Assembly: GCF_024171955.1 (NCBI RefSeq)
Contig: NZ_JAMTCS010000008.1
Coordinates: forward strand, 243,456-294,441
From: Promicromonospora thailandica
GTDB lineage: Bacteria > Actinomycetota > Actinomycetes > Actinomycetales > Cellulomonadaceae
Reading direction: 5' to 3'
DNA: 50,986 nt
Positions 1 to 5,707 of this stretch are shown in pieces (positions within the stretch are counted from its first letter, which is position 1; every line of letters starts with the position of its first letter). Under the pieces are notes generated by a model that was not told the origin of the DNA, made no database searches, and saw nothing but the letters and a program-made list of their open reading frames with translations. The position numbers were made by a program, and so were the translations under genes.

Positions 1-95
1 TCCAGGGGACCGTGCGTACACGGGGTGCGTACCTGGCGGCTCCGACCTTGCGTTTCCGCAGGTCAGAGGTGGTGTCCGGAGGGGGACTTGAACCC
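1..95. repeat. attL: left copy of 95-bp attachment repeat
   Basis: Positions 1-95 are identical to 39,883-39,977 and diverge at base 96. Bases 70-95 match the end of the tRNA-Leu gene (CCA end, acceptor 3' strand, T arm) as read on the minus strand. Bases 1-69 are identical although they lie outside the tRNA. The repeat may extend left of the window. The sequence after 95 does not rebuild a tRNA: only part of the acceptor could pair and the T stem is broken, so this is a tRNA fragment. Confidence 0.9.
12..32 (+). promoter_or_regulatory. Two putative integrase arm-type sites (GTGCGTAC) in attL
   Basis: The octamer GTGCGTAC occurs at 12-19 and 25-32, 13 bp apart. The same octamer or its complement recurs only next to the attachment regions (197-204, 208-215, 39,833-39,840, 39,894-39,901, 39,907-39,914) in what I could see. 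This is the pattern expected for binding sites of the integrase N-terminal arm-binding domain. The function is inferred, not shown. Confidence 0.55.
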
Positions 96-196
96 GATCC
101 CCGAGAAGCGCTGGCCTGGGAATCGGCCTAAACACTGGGATCCCCAGCGGTGAATCAAGGGCGGACGGGGCCAAAGAGGGTGAATCGCGGCAGTCG

Positions 197-215
197 GTGC
201 GTACCAAGTACGCAC
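197..215. promoter_or_regulatory. Inverted GTGCGTAC/GTACGCAC pair upstream of int
   Basis: GTGCGTAC, a 3-base spacer and GTACGCAC form a perfect inverted repeat 21 bases before the likely integrase start. It shares its octamer with sites inside the attachment repeats. It may be the P-arm integrase site and could also autoregulate int. Confidence 0.55.
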
Positions 216-235
216 GTCGTGGCACCATTCTCGGC

Positions 236-1501
236 ATGCGCACACCGCAGTATCACCGGGCCAAGGACGGCAGCGAGACGTGGAAGGTTCGGTACCGCCC
301 CGGCGGCCGCGCCACCCCCGAGACCAGCATCACCTTCACCTCGGCCGCAGGCGCGAACGCCTTCGTGAAGCTGCTCTCCGACGTCGGCCCGAAGCGCGCC
401 GTCGAGATCCTCAAGGCGCGCCAGGCCCACACGACCGAATCCACGCCGACGGTCGCGCAGTGGTGCACGAAGCACATCGAGTCGCTGTCCGGGGTGCAGG
501 CCGACACCATCGCGAAGTACGAGGCCTTCGTGCGCAACGACCTCGGCAGCCTCGCCGAGCTGCCGATCACCGCGGTCACCGACGACGACGTCACCGCCTG
601 GGTGAACCACCTCGCCAAGAAGGTGTGGCGCGGCCGCCCGACGTCGGGCAAGACGATCAAGAACAAGCACGGGTTCATGTCCGCGGCCTTCGCGCGTGCC
701 GAGGCGAAGGGCCTCGTGCCGTCCAACCCGTTCCACGGGACCACACTCCCCCGCACGGTGAAGGAGCCCATGACGCCCCTCACGCCGGCCGAGTACGCAC
801 GGTTCCGGGAGTGCTTCACGCCGTACTGGCAACCGCTCGTGCAGACCCTGTTCGAGACCGGCCTACGCTGGGGTGAGGCGACGGCGCTCCAGGTCCGTGA
901 CCTCGACCTCAAGGCGACCGACGCGGCGGGCGACCCGGCGCCCACGCTGCGCATCGAGCGGGCGTGGAAGAAGTCCGGCAAGATCGGGCCGCCGAAGTCG
1001 GAGCGCGCGCGGCGCACCATCGCGCTGTCGCCGGAGCTCGCCGCCGTCCTGGCCCGGGTGACCCGGGGGCGTGTCGGCCAGGCATGGGTGTTCCTCAACC
1101 AGCGCGGCACCCCGGTGCGGCACGCGACCTTCCACGACAACGTGTGGCTCCCTGCGGTGCGCCTGGCCAACGGTGAGCCGGCGCAGAAGAAGGGCGCGAA
1201 GCGGGTCGCTCGCCGCCGGGACGCTGACGGGAACGTCCTCGAGCCCCTCGACCCGCCGATCGGGAAGCGGCCCCGGATCCACGACAGCCGACACTCGTGC
1301 GCCTCGTGGCTCCTGGCCCAAGGCGTCCCGCCGACGGACGTGCAGGACCACCTCGGGCACGAGTCGTTCGCGACTACCGATCAGCTCTACCGGCACATGA
1401 TGCCCGGTGCGCCTGGGCGGGTTCGAGCGGCGCTCGCGGCGGCGGCAGCGCAGCCGGCGGCGGCCGCGGGGGTCACGCAGCCTGTGGCGATCGGCGCATA
1501 G
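236..1501 (+). CDS. int: Tyrosine recombinase / phage integrase
   Basis: Site-specific recombinase that would integrate and excise the prophage at tRNA-Leu. The 421-residue protein has an N-terminal arm-binding region (about 1-55), a SAM-like core-binding domain (about 70-155) and a catalytic domain. The catalytic set is visible: Arg211 in GLRWGEA, the His349-Asp-Ser-Arg352 box followed by His353, His375 in LGHES, and the nucleophile Tyr385 in LYRHM. Length is normal for actinophage integrases. ATG at 236 is chosen because similarity-like sequence (MRTPQYHRAKDG) starts there. A GTG at 197 would add 13 residues, but it begins inside the inverted arm-site repeat. It lies directly beside attL, as usual. 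The C-terminus ends in an Ala-rich tail. Confidence 0.96.
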   Translation: MRTPQYHRAKDGSETWKVRYRPGGRATPETSITFTSAAGANAFVKLLSDVGPKRAVEILKARQAHTTESTPTVAQWCTKHIESLSGVQADTIAKYEAFVRNDLGSLAELPITAVTDDDVTAWVNHLAKKVWRGRPTSGKTIKNKHGFMSAAFARAEAKGLVPSNPFHGTTLPRTVKEPMTPLTPAEYARFRECFTPYWQPLVQTLFETGLRWGEATALQVRDLDLKATDAAGDPAPTLRIERAWKKSGKIGPPKSERARRTIALSPELAAVLARVTRGRVGQAWVFLNQRGTPVRHATFHDNVWLPAVRLANGEPAQKKGAKRVARRRDADGNVLEPLDPPIGKRPRIHDSRHSCASWLLAQGVPPTDVQDHLGHESFATTDQLYRHMMPGAPGRVRAALAAAAAQPAAAAGVTQPVAIGA

Positions 1502-1682
1502 CGGTCAACGCCCCCCGGACGTCGATCCCGTCGGCGCTCGCCTGCGCGAGGTGGCGCAACGTGAGATCACCTGGAGTGAGCGGGACGGTCGCCCCCGCCG
1601 TGACGAGCTCCAGCCAGGTCTGCCGGATGCCCTCGTCGATGTCGTGGTCGTGGCTGGCGGGTTGCGCCGGGAGTGGGTCCAC
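1473..1682 (-). CDS. Small hypothetical protein, convergent with int
   Basis: A 69-residue frame with a good ribosome site (AGGGAG, six bases before GTG at 1682) and actinobacterial-looking codon positions. It contains a region (roughly EGIRQTWLELVTAG) likely to be helical. It overlaps the last 29 bases of int in antisense. It may share transcription with the repressor gene upstream (1779-2051). No family is recognised. It could be a shadow, but the start signal and composition argue for a gene. Confidence 0.5.
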   Translation of the reverse strand: MDPLPAQPASHDHDIDEGIRQTWLELVTAGATVPLTPGDLTLRHLAQASADGIDVRGALTAMRRSPQAA

Positions 1683-1778
1683 GTTGTCTCCCTGTGGATG
1701 CATGGATCTGAGACGGGGATCACACGCTAACCCTGCTCGGGGCAACCAATCATCCACTTAGCGGGTGAATCCGGGTAA

Positions 1779-2051
1779 TCAGCTCTGCATCCGGGCGTGC
1801 TCGGCCATGATCCGGTCGTAGAAGTCGCCGACCTCGACGCCGAGCGCGCGGGACAGGACAGTCATCTCCTTGAGGCGCGGAGTCTGCCGGCCGTGCCAGT
1901 AGTTCCCGATGGTGCCTTTGCTCAGCCCTGTGCGCTCTACCAGGGCAAGTTGGGTCATGCCCTTGCGGGCAGCCTCGACCCGTAGCGCGCTCCCGAAGGC
2001 CTCGGGCAACAGCGCGAACTCGTCGGTTTCGCCGCTCTGGTTGCTGCTCAT
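1779..2051 (-). CDS. XRE-family HTH repressor (CI-like)
   Basis: Probable lysogeny repressor. The 90-residue protein has one XRE-type helix-turn-helix at about residues 33-75, including MTQLALVERTGLSKGTIGNYW, and a short C-terminal helix. It has no peptidase or oligomerisation domain, so it is a minimal repressor. It is divergent from a second HTH gene at 2228, with three similar palindromes between them. The ATG at 2051 sits seven bases downstream of a CATAAT -10 element (2064-2059 on the minus strand), pointing to a leaderless transcript. An upstream in-frame start at 2108 would run through the promoter and operator and is unlikely. Confidence 0.85.
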   Translation of the reverse strand: MSSNQSGETDEFALLPEAFGSALRVEAARKGMTQLALVERTGLSKGTIGNYWHGRQTPRLKEMTVLSRALGVEVGDFYDRIMAEHARMQS

Positions 2052-2058
2052 GCGGCAG

Positions 2059-2080
2059 ATTATGCCCCACGTTCCTGGGA
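2059..2080 (-). promoter_or_regulatory. Repressor promoter with operator O1
   Basis: A CATAAT -10 (plus 2059-2064) lies seven bases before the repressor ATG. An imperfect palindrome, CCCCACG-TT-CCTGGGA (2065-2080), matches the perfect operator at 2198-2213 at 12 of 14 arm positions. It occupies the -35/-10 spacer, so bound repressor would block its own promoter. Confidence 0.6.
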
Positions 2081-2098
2081 TCTGGCTACGTTTTGTCC

Positions 2099-2115
2099 GT
2101 TTCAGCATCTGAAAC
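2099..2115. promoter_or_regulatory. Perfect 7-bp-arm palindrome in the switch region
   Basis: GTTTCAG-CAT-CTGAAAC, midway between the divergent repressor and Cro-like genes. It does not resemble the TCCCACG operator family, so it could bind a different protein, such as the Cro-like product or a host factor. Confidence 0.45.
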
Positions 2116-2177
2116 CTGCCCTAACCCCATCAGAGCGACCGGATTCCCAAGGTCGCGGGGGTGAGGTTCACCGCACC

Positions 2178-2220
2178 TCCCACGTTTGTGTTGCGTCTCC
2201 CACGAACGTGGGATTAGGGT
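2178..2220 (+). promoter_or_regulatory. Early (Cro-side) promoter with operators O2 and O3
   Basis: A TTGCGT -35 (2191-2196) and TAGGGT -10 (2215-2220) are separated by 18 bases. The perfect operator TCCCACG-AA-CGTGGGA (2198-2213) fills the spacer. A half-conserved copy, TCCCACG-TT-TGTGTTG, lies at 2178-2193. The predicted start point coincides with the ATG at 2228, indicating a leaderless early message. This promoter would drive the early operon. Confidence 0.65.
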
Positions 2221-2227
2221 CATGGGC

Positions 2228-2461
2228 ATGGAACAGCAGACCGTGGGCGGTGAGACCGTCACCCTCGCCGAGTACGTCGACCTCAAGCGTCGTCGCCGCT
2301 CCCTGACCTGGGAGCAGCTGGCCACCGTCGTCGGTGTCCGCTACGAGACGCTCGTCGAATGGCGTAAGGAGAACTGGGGTCCGATCCGCCTCAAGCAGGC
2401 CGTCGTCCTGGCCAAGGCCCTCGACATGGACCCTCGCCGCTTCTTCGAGGACGCGGCATGA
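2228..2461 (+). CDS. XRE-like HTH protein, Cro-like
   Basis: First gene of the rightward operon: 77 residues with a helix-turn-helix (LTWEQLATVVGVRYETLVEWRK, about residues 25-45) and an acidic end. Its divergent position opposite the repressor suggests a Cro-type early regulator. ATG 2228 is preferred because the -10 ends at 2220, which puts the transcript start there. An in-frame ATG at 2222 is the alternative. Its stop overlaps the next start (ATGA), so translation is probably coupled. Confidence 0.75.
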   Translation: MEQQTVGGETVTLAEYVDLKRRRRSLTWEQLATVVGVRYETLVEWRKENWGPIRLKQAVVLAKALDMDPRRFFEDAA

Positions 2462-2733
2462 CGACCCTGACCACCCTCTCCGCCGCCGACCTCGGCGCCC
2501 TCATCAACAAGTCGGGCGACTGGGTCGAGCGGAAGGTGATCCGAGCCGGGCACGAGCACCTCCGGGTCGGCCGCGAGATGCGGTTCACCGACGACCAGGC
2601 CGAGACCTTCATCCGGAGCTTCACCACCCGCACCGAGGTCACCGACGGCCCGGCACCTGCAACGCCTACGGCCGTACCGGCCGAGGACCCGCTGCTGTCG
2701 CAGTCGACCCGGTCCCGGCGCCGGCACAAGTAG
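2458..2733 (+). CDS. Excisionase-like / winged-helix DNA-binding protein
   Basis: A 91-residue basic protein whose first 60 residues read as a helix-turn-helix followed by a wing: SAADLGALINKSGDWVERKVIRAG, then LRVGREMRFTDDQAETFI. This is the pattern of excisionase/MerR-type small phage regulators. The C-terminus is a Pro/Ala-rich tail ending in basic residues. It starts with a 4-base overlap with the Cro-like gene. An excisionase role is inferred from fold pattern and position; it could instead be a transcription factor. Confidence 0.65.
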   Translation: MTTLTTLSAADLGALINKSGDWVERKVIRAGHEHLRVGREMRFTDDQAETFIRSFTTRTEVTDGPAPATPTAVPAEDPLLSQSTRSRRRHK

Positions 2734-2743
2734 TAGCCCCCGC

Positions 2744-2804
2744 TGCCCGGACGGACTCCGGGCAAGAGCAAGGCCCCGCGCGCTCACGACGCATATGCGG
2801 GGCC
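2744..2804 (+). terminator. Two consecutive hairpins between regulators and early genes
   Basis: TGCCCGG/CCGGGCA (2744-2750 with 2758-2764) and GGCCCCGC/GCGGGGCC (2772-2779 with 2797-2804) lie in the only sizeable gap of the early operon (2734-2824). There is no T tract. They may act as an attenuator, or as a terminator that needs antitermination, separating regulators from the downstream early genes. Confidence 0.4.
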
Positions 2805-2824
2805 CTACCGGAAGGAATCATCCC

Positions 2825-2983
2825 ATGGCGAAGAGCCAGAGCAACAGCCCCGAGCCGGAGCAGCCGCCGACGGTCAAGCCGTCGACCTACGACCCCGAGC
2901 GGGCCGGGGCGACGCCCGCACAGTCGCGGGCCCTCCTCGCCGGCGCGTACTTCGACGACGAGCCGAAGGACGGTGACCTCTGA
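2825..2983 (+). CDS. Small acidic hypothetical protein
   Basis: 52 residues, hydrophilic and Pro-rich, with the centre KPSTYDPERAGATPAQSRALLAGAYFDDE. Ribosome site GGAAGG precedes ATG 2825. It has no transmembrane segment or cysteines. Its stop overlaps the next ATG (TGATG). Function unknown; it is typical of the small early proteins of actinophages. Confidence 0.65.
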   Translation: MAKSQSNSPEPEQPPTVKPSTYDPERAGATPAQSRALLAGAYFDDEPKDGDL

Positions 2984-3138
2984 TGGCCCGCGGCGAGCAG
3001 CCCGAGCTGCCGCAGCGCGTCATCGGCAAGAACCTCCCCAACATCACGCCGGCCGAGGCCGAGGAGGCCATCGAGCTGCGCGACGAGCGGATCGCTCGCC
3101 GCGTCGAGGCCGAGGGCTCGAAGGGCGGGCTGTACTGA
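2983..3138 (+). CDS. Small hypothetical early protein
   Basis: A 51-residue frame, MARGEQPELPQRVIGKN..., with a central acidic/basic helix (PAEAEEAIELRDERIARRVEAEG). It is joined on both sides by TGATG overlaps, which supports it as a real coupled gene. No family recognised. Confidence 0.6.
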   Translation: MARGEQPELPQRVIGKNLPNITPAEAEEAIELRDERIARRVEAEGSKGGLY

Positions 3139-3626
3139 TGGACGACTACCTCAACGGCGACATCGACCAGGGGCCCCAGCTCGGCGCGCACCTGCCCGGC
3201 GCCTGGCGCCCAGGTGACCGCTTCCGGCTGGCCGACCGCGGCGACCGGTACGACGGCGTCGAGGGATCGGTCCGCAGTGTCTACGCCACGCGCGCCGCCG
3301 GCGAGCAGGTGCACGTCACGCACGATGACGGCACCTACACGACCTGGCCTGCAGCGCGCCTGGAGCGCCCGGCCACCCCCAGCACCCCCGGCGGCGCGGT
3401 GACGAAGCCGAACCCCGCGCCGCCGGCGGGCACCACTCCGAGCCTGGTCCAGCTCGACCGCAACGAGGCTGCCCACGCGGTGGCCGAGGCTGCCGCGGAG
3501 TTCGTCCGCCTCGACCTGCAGCGCATCGAGGACGGCCTCGACGTGGCGGGCCAGGACCGGTGGGAGGAGTTGCGGCTCGGCCTGCACGACGCCGTCCGCG
3601 ACTACCGCGCGGCGGGTGCCCAGTGA
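3138..3626 (+). CDS. Hypothetical early protein with beta-rich N-terminus
   Basis: 162 residues. The first 75 look beta-rich and resemble a small barrel (GDRFRLADRGDRYDGVEGSVRSVYATR, then VHVTHDDGTYTTWPAARL). A Pro/Thr linker leads to a helical C-terminal part (about 110-162). It is coupled to both neighbours by overlaps. Function unknown; a KOW/SH3-like fold would be a guess. Confidence 0.65.
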   Translation: MDDYLNGDIDQGPQLGAHLPGAWRPGDRFRLADRGDRYDGVEGSVRSVYATRAAGEQVHVTHDDGTYTTWPAARLERPATPSTPGGAVTKPNPAPPAGTTPSLVQLDRNEAAHAVAEAAAEFVRLDLQRIEDGLDVAGQDRWEELRLGLHDAVRDYRAAGAQ

Positions 3627-3967
3627 GCGCCCGCGCGCGTCACGCCCGCCGCCCGGGGCAGCCCCGGAGCACCTGGCCGGTGGTCGTCGGTGTCCCGGTC
3701 GAGTTCGACCCGGTGCCGTGGCCGTCGCCGCTCGGCGTGCTGGAGACCATGAAGCTGCAGGACCGCATGGCGGTCGACCAGTGGGACGCGATCCGCGATG
3801 AGTTCGGCGTGATCGCGGCCTACGAGCGGACCTACCCGCGGTACTGGCGTCGCCGTGTGCGGCGCGTGCTGCGGCAGTTCCGCAACGCGTACCTCGTCGT
3901 CCTGACAGGCACGTACCTCTCCGTCGGTGTCGTCGGCCCCGTGGCCCACGGCATGGGGTGGTGGTGA
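3623..3967 (+). CDS. Hypothetical basic protein with C-terminal hydrophobic segment
   Basis: 114 residues starting at GTG in a GTGA overlap. The middle is a helix (LQDRMAVDQWDAIRDEFGVIAAYER) followed by a strongly basic stretch (RRRVRRVLRQFR) and a hydrophobic tail that may be a single membrane segment (AYLVVLTGTYLSVGVVGPVAHG). It is probably membrane-associated; no family recognised. Confidence 0.6.
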   Translation: MSARARHARRPGQPRSTWPVVVGVPVEFDPVPWPSPLGVLETMKLQDRMAVDQWDAIRDEFGVIAAYERTYPRYWRRRVRRVLRQFRNAYLVVLTGTYLSVGVVGPVAHGMGWW

Positions 3968-4287
3968 CCGTGCACACGATCCGCACCGACCTCGCCGGCC
4001 TCGCCGTCGTCGCGGGCATCGTCGTCGGCACCGTCTCGGGCGTGCTCATCGCCGAGGAGCCCGTCACCCGCACGCCCCAGATCTGCCAGACCGCGTTCAA
4101 CCTCAACGACCAGGCCTTCGTGATCATGAAGGACCTGAACGAGGCCGTCCGCCTGCGCGGCGACGCGCTCGACAAGGACACGTACGCGATCCACGACGCC
4201 GAGGTGAACCACCTCCTGGCATCGCTCAACGCCCTCGCCCCGGACGCCGACGCGGCCGAGGCCGACTGCCGGGCAGGCATCCAGTGA
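3964..4287 (+). CDS. Small N-terminally membrane-anchored protein
   Basis: 107 residues with one N-terminal hydrophobic segment (LAGLAVVAGIVVGTVSGVLIA, about 10-30) and a mainly helical outside domain containing two cysteines. No lipobox is present. GTG 3964 is chosen for the GTGA overlap; GTG codons at 3958 and 3961 are alternatives. Unknown function; it could be a superinfection-exclusion or holin-like membrane protein. Confidence 0.6.
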   Translation: MTVHTIRTDLAGLAVVAGIVVGTVSGVLIAEEPVTRTPQICQTAFNLNDQAFVIMKDLNEAVRLRGDALDKDTYAIHDAEVNHLLASLNALAPDADAAEADCRAGIQ

Positions 4288-4436
4288 GCCGCGCCGTACG
4301 CGCCGCGGCCGCCACGGCCGGCGCCGTCGTCGGTCTCCTGGTGTCCCTCGCCGTCTACGCCCTCCTGGCCGGCCCGCCCGCCCACGACCCGGCACCGGCC
4401 CCCGGCCCTGCCCCGACCACCGGGATCGCGGCATGA
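4284..4436 (+). CDS. Small single-span membrane protein
   Basis: 50 residues beginning at GTG 4284 in a GTGA overlap. There is a hydrophobic segment at about 6-30 (TAGAVVGLLVSLAVYALLAG), then a Pro/Ala-rich tail. It is one of three consecutive tiny membrane proteins here. Function unknown. Confidence 0.5.
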   Translation: MSRAVRAAAATAGAVVGLLVSLAVYALLAGPPAHDPAPAPGPAPTTGIAA

Positions 4437-4528
4437 GCCCCGAGGCCTTCCTCATCCTCTCCGTCTCCGTCACGGGCCTCGCCCTCTGGGCGACCGTCCA
4501 CGTCATGAACAGGTGGTTGCACCGATGA
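4433..4528 (+). CDS. 31-residue single-span membrane peptide
   Basis: The frame MSPEAFLILSVSVTGLALW... ends in WLHR. It is almost entirely one transmembrane helix. It is linked by ATGA overlaps on both sides, which is the main argument that it is expressed. Function unknown. Confidence 0.45.
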   Translation: MSPEAFLILSVSVTGLALWATVHVMNRWLHR

Positions 4529-4956
4529 TCCCCCTGGACCAGATCACTCCCGCCCCGTCAGCGCTCGCGGCGACGCCCGCCGACTTCCTCTCCGTCGCGT
4601 TCCCGGAGCACGGCCGCACGATCGACCCGGACCGCGACGGCGTGTGGATCAAGCACTCGTGGTTCCCCGCCGCCCTCGTCCCGGCCACCCCGCCGGCGCC
4701 CGCGCCCGCCCCGTCCGCGCGGGTCGACGTGAACCTCACGCTGCTCGACCCGCTCGACGTCGTGGAGCAGCACCTCGACATGGACGACGTGCCAGACGTC
4801 CACCCGCAGGATCTGCCGCCGTGCCTGCCGACGCGGCGCGAGCAGCTGGACGACGTCATGCACCACCCGGCCACCGAGATCGCGGCTGCGATCTGGGCGA
4901 CGGGCTCCGCCGAGCCGGGGGTCCTGCTCGGCGCGATGACCGGAGCGGACGCGTGA
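4525..4956 (+). CDS. Hypothetical early protein
   Basis: 143 residues starting at ATG 4525 (ATGA overlap). The sequence is Pro/Ala-rich in the middle (about 55-70) with a C-terminal helical part containing DDVMHHPATEIAAAIWATG. No metal-binding motif and no membrane segment. Unknown function. Confidence 0.65.
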   Translation: MIPLDQITPAPSALAATPADFLSVAFPEHGRTIDPDRDGVWIKHSWFPAALVPATPPAPAPAPSARVDVNLTLLDPLDVVEQHLDMDDVPDVHPQDLPPCLPTRREQLDDVMHHPATEIAAAIWATGSAEPGVLLGAMTGADA

Positions 4957-5468
4957 GCGCAACGCAGACGCCCGACGGCGTGACGCCGTCGCGCGAGAAC
5001 GTGACAGGCGACGTCGCAGGCGTGACACCGTCGCGCGACGCCGTGACGCCGACGTCGCAGGACGTGACGCCGGACCCGACGTCGCACGCCGCGGTGCGCG
5101 ACGTCGCCGCGCAGCTGGGCGTCGCCCCCGCCGACGTCGTGCACACGCTGCGCGACGTCGCACGAACGATCGCGAACGACCCGTCCCTGTGCGACTGGTG
5201 CGAGGGCACGATCCCGGAGGAACGTCTCCGGCTCGGCGCCCGGTACTGCAGCGAGAACCACCGCAAGGAGGCGTCGCGACGTCGCACCGCGCGACGTCGC
5301 ATGTTCGCCGAGCACGCCGCGACGGGTGCGACGTCGGGTTCGTGCGACCGGTGCGGCGCCGCATGCCACATCGAGAACGCGCTGTGCGACGCCTGCTTCG
5401 ACGCCCTGACCGACCAGGAGCGCGACGCCCGCGACGCGTCGCCGAACGACGTGGACCCGGGCGCATGA
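4953..5468 (+). CDS. Zinc-ribbon hypothetical protein with VTP repeats
   Basis: 171 residues. The N-terminal 45 contain repeated VTPSR/VTP units encoded by a 42-bp DNA repeat. A helical region follows (AAQLGVAPADVVHTLRDVART), then two cysteine motifs: CDWC...CSENH (about 79-105) and CDRCGAACHIENALCDAC (about 130-150). These suggest two zinc ribbons and nucleic-acid contact. The coding DNA holds nine copies of CGACGTCG, so the gene may double as a binding array. No family name can be given. Confidence 0.65.
   Translation: MSATQTPDGVTPSRENVTGDVAGVTPSRDAVTPTSQDVTPDPTSHAAVRDVAAQLGVAPADVVHTLRDVARTIANDPSLCDWCEGTIPEERLRLGARYCSENHRKEASRRRTARRRMFAEHAATGATSGSCDRCGAACHIENALCDACFDALTDQERDARDASPNDVDPGA
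4980..5336. repeat. Cluster of nine CGACGTCG palindromes plus 42-bp direct repeat
   Basis: CGACGTCG occurs at 5009, 5050, 5077, 5099, 5132, 5153, 5277, 5292 and 5329. A GTGACRCCGTCGCGCGA unit occurs at 4980-4996 and 5022-5038, 42 bp apart. The octamer also appears singly elsewhere (4755, 5844), but not at this density. It looks like an iteron-type array embedded in a coding region: a possible replication origin or binding site for an early protein. Confidence 0.5.
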
Positions 5469-5707
5469 GCGCGACGGAGCAGCAGCTCGCGTACGCGTCG
5501 CACGCGCTAGAGGCGACACGGCGGGCGCGGGAGGACCGCGCTCGGCACCACGCCCTGTCGATCGCCGAGACGGCGATGACCATGGCCGAGGCCCGTCGCC
5601 TGCTGCCCTACGTCATCGCCGCCCACGGCGATACCCCCTCGCTCCAGAAGAAGCGCCGCGACGCGCTGGAGCGCGACATCGACCACCGCAGGAGGAACGC
5701 CGCATGA
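5465..5707 (+). CDS. Small helical hypothetical protein
   Basis: 80 residues, charged and predicted largely alpha-helical (EQQLAYASHALEATRRARED, MAEARRLLPYVIAAHG), with a basic C-terminus. It is coupled to the methyltransferase downstream by an ATGA overlap. Function unknown; an accessory role for the methylase is possible but unsupported. Confidence 0.6.
   Translation: MSATEQQLAYASHALEATRRAREDRARHHALSIAETAMTMAEARRLLPYVIAAHGDTPSLQKKRRDALERDIDHRRRNAA

Noticed and set aside
70-170. Possible second complete tRNA at attL
   Set aside because: Only the acceptor 3' strand and part of the T arm are present; the T stem and most of the acceptor cannot pair.
197-235. Longer integrase start at GTG 197
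   Set aside because: It would begin inside the inverted arm-site repeat, and the added residues (RTKYARRGTILG) do not look like integrase sequence.
2874-4385. 503-codon minus-strand frame opposite early genes
   Set aside because: Arg/Ser/Pro-rich shadow. The plus-strand genes here are joined by stop-start overlaps and explain the region.
4980-5336. CRISPR array
   Set aside because: Repeats are irregular in spacing, lie within a coding frame, and there are no unique spacers or cas genes.
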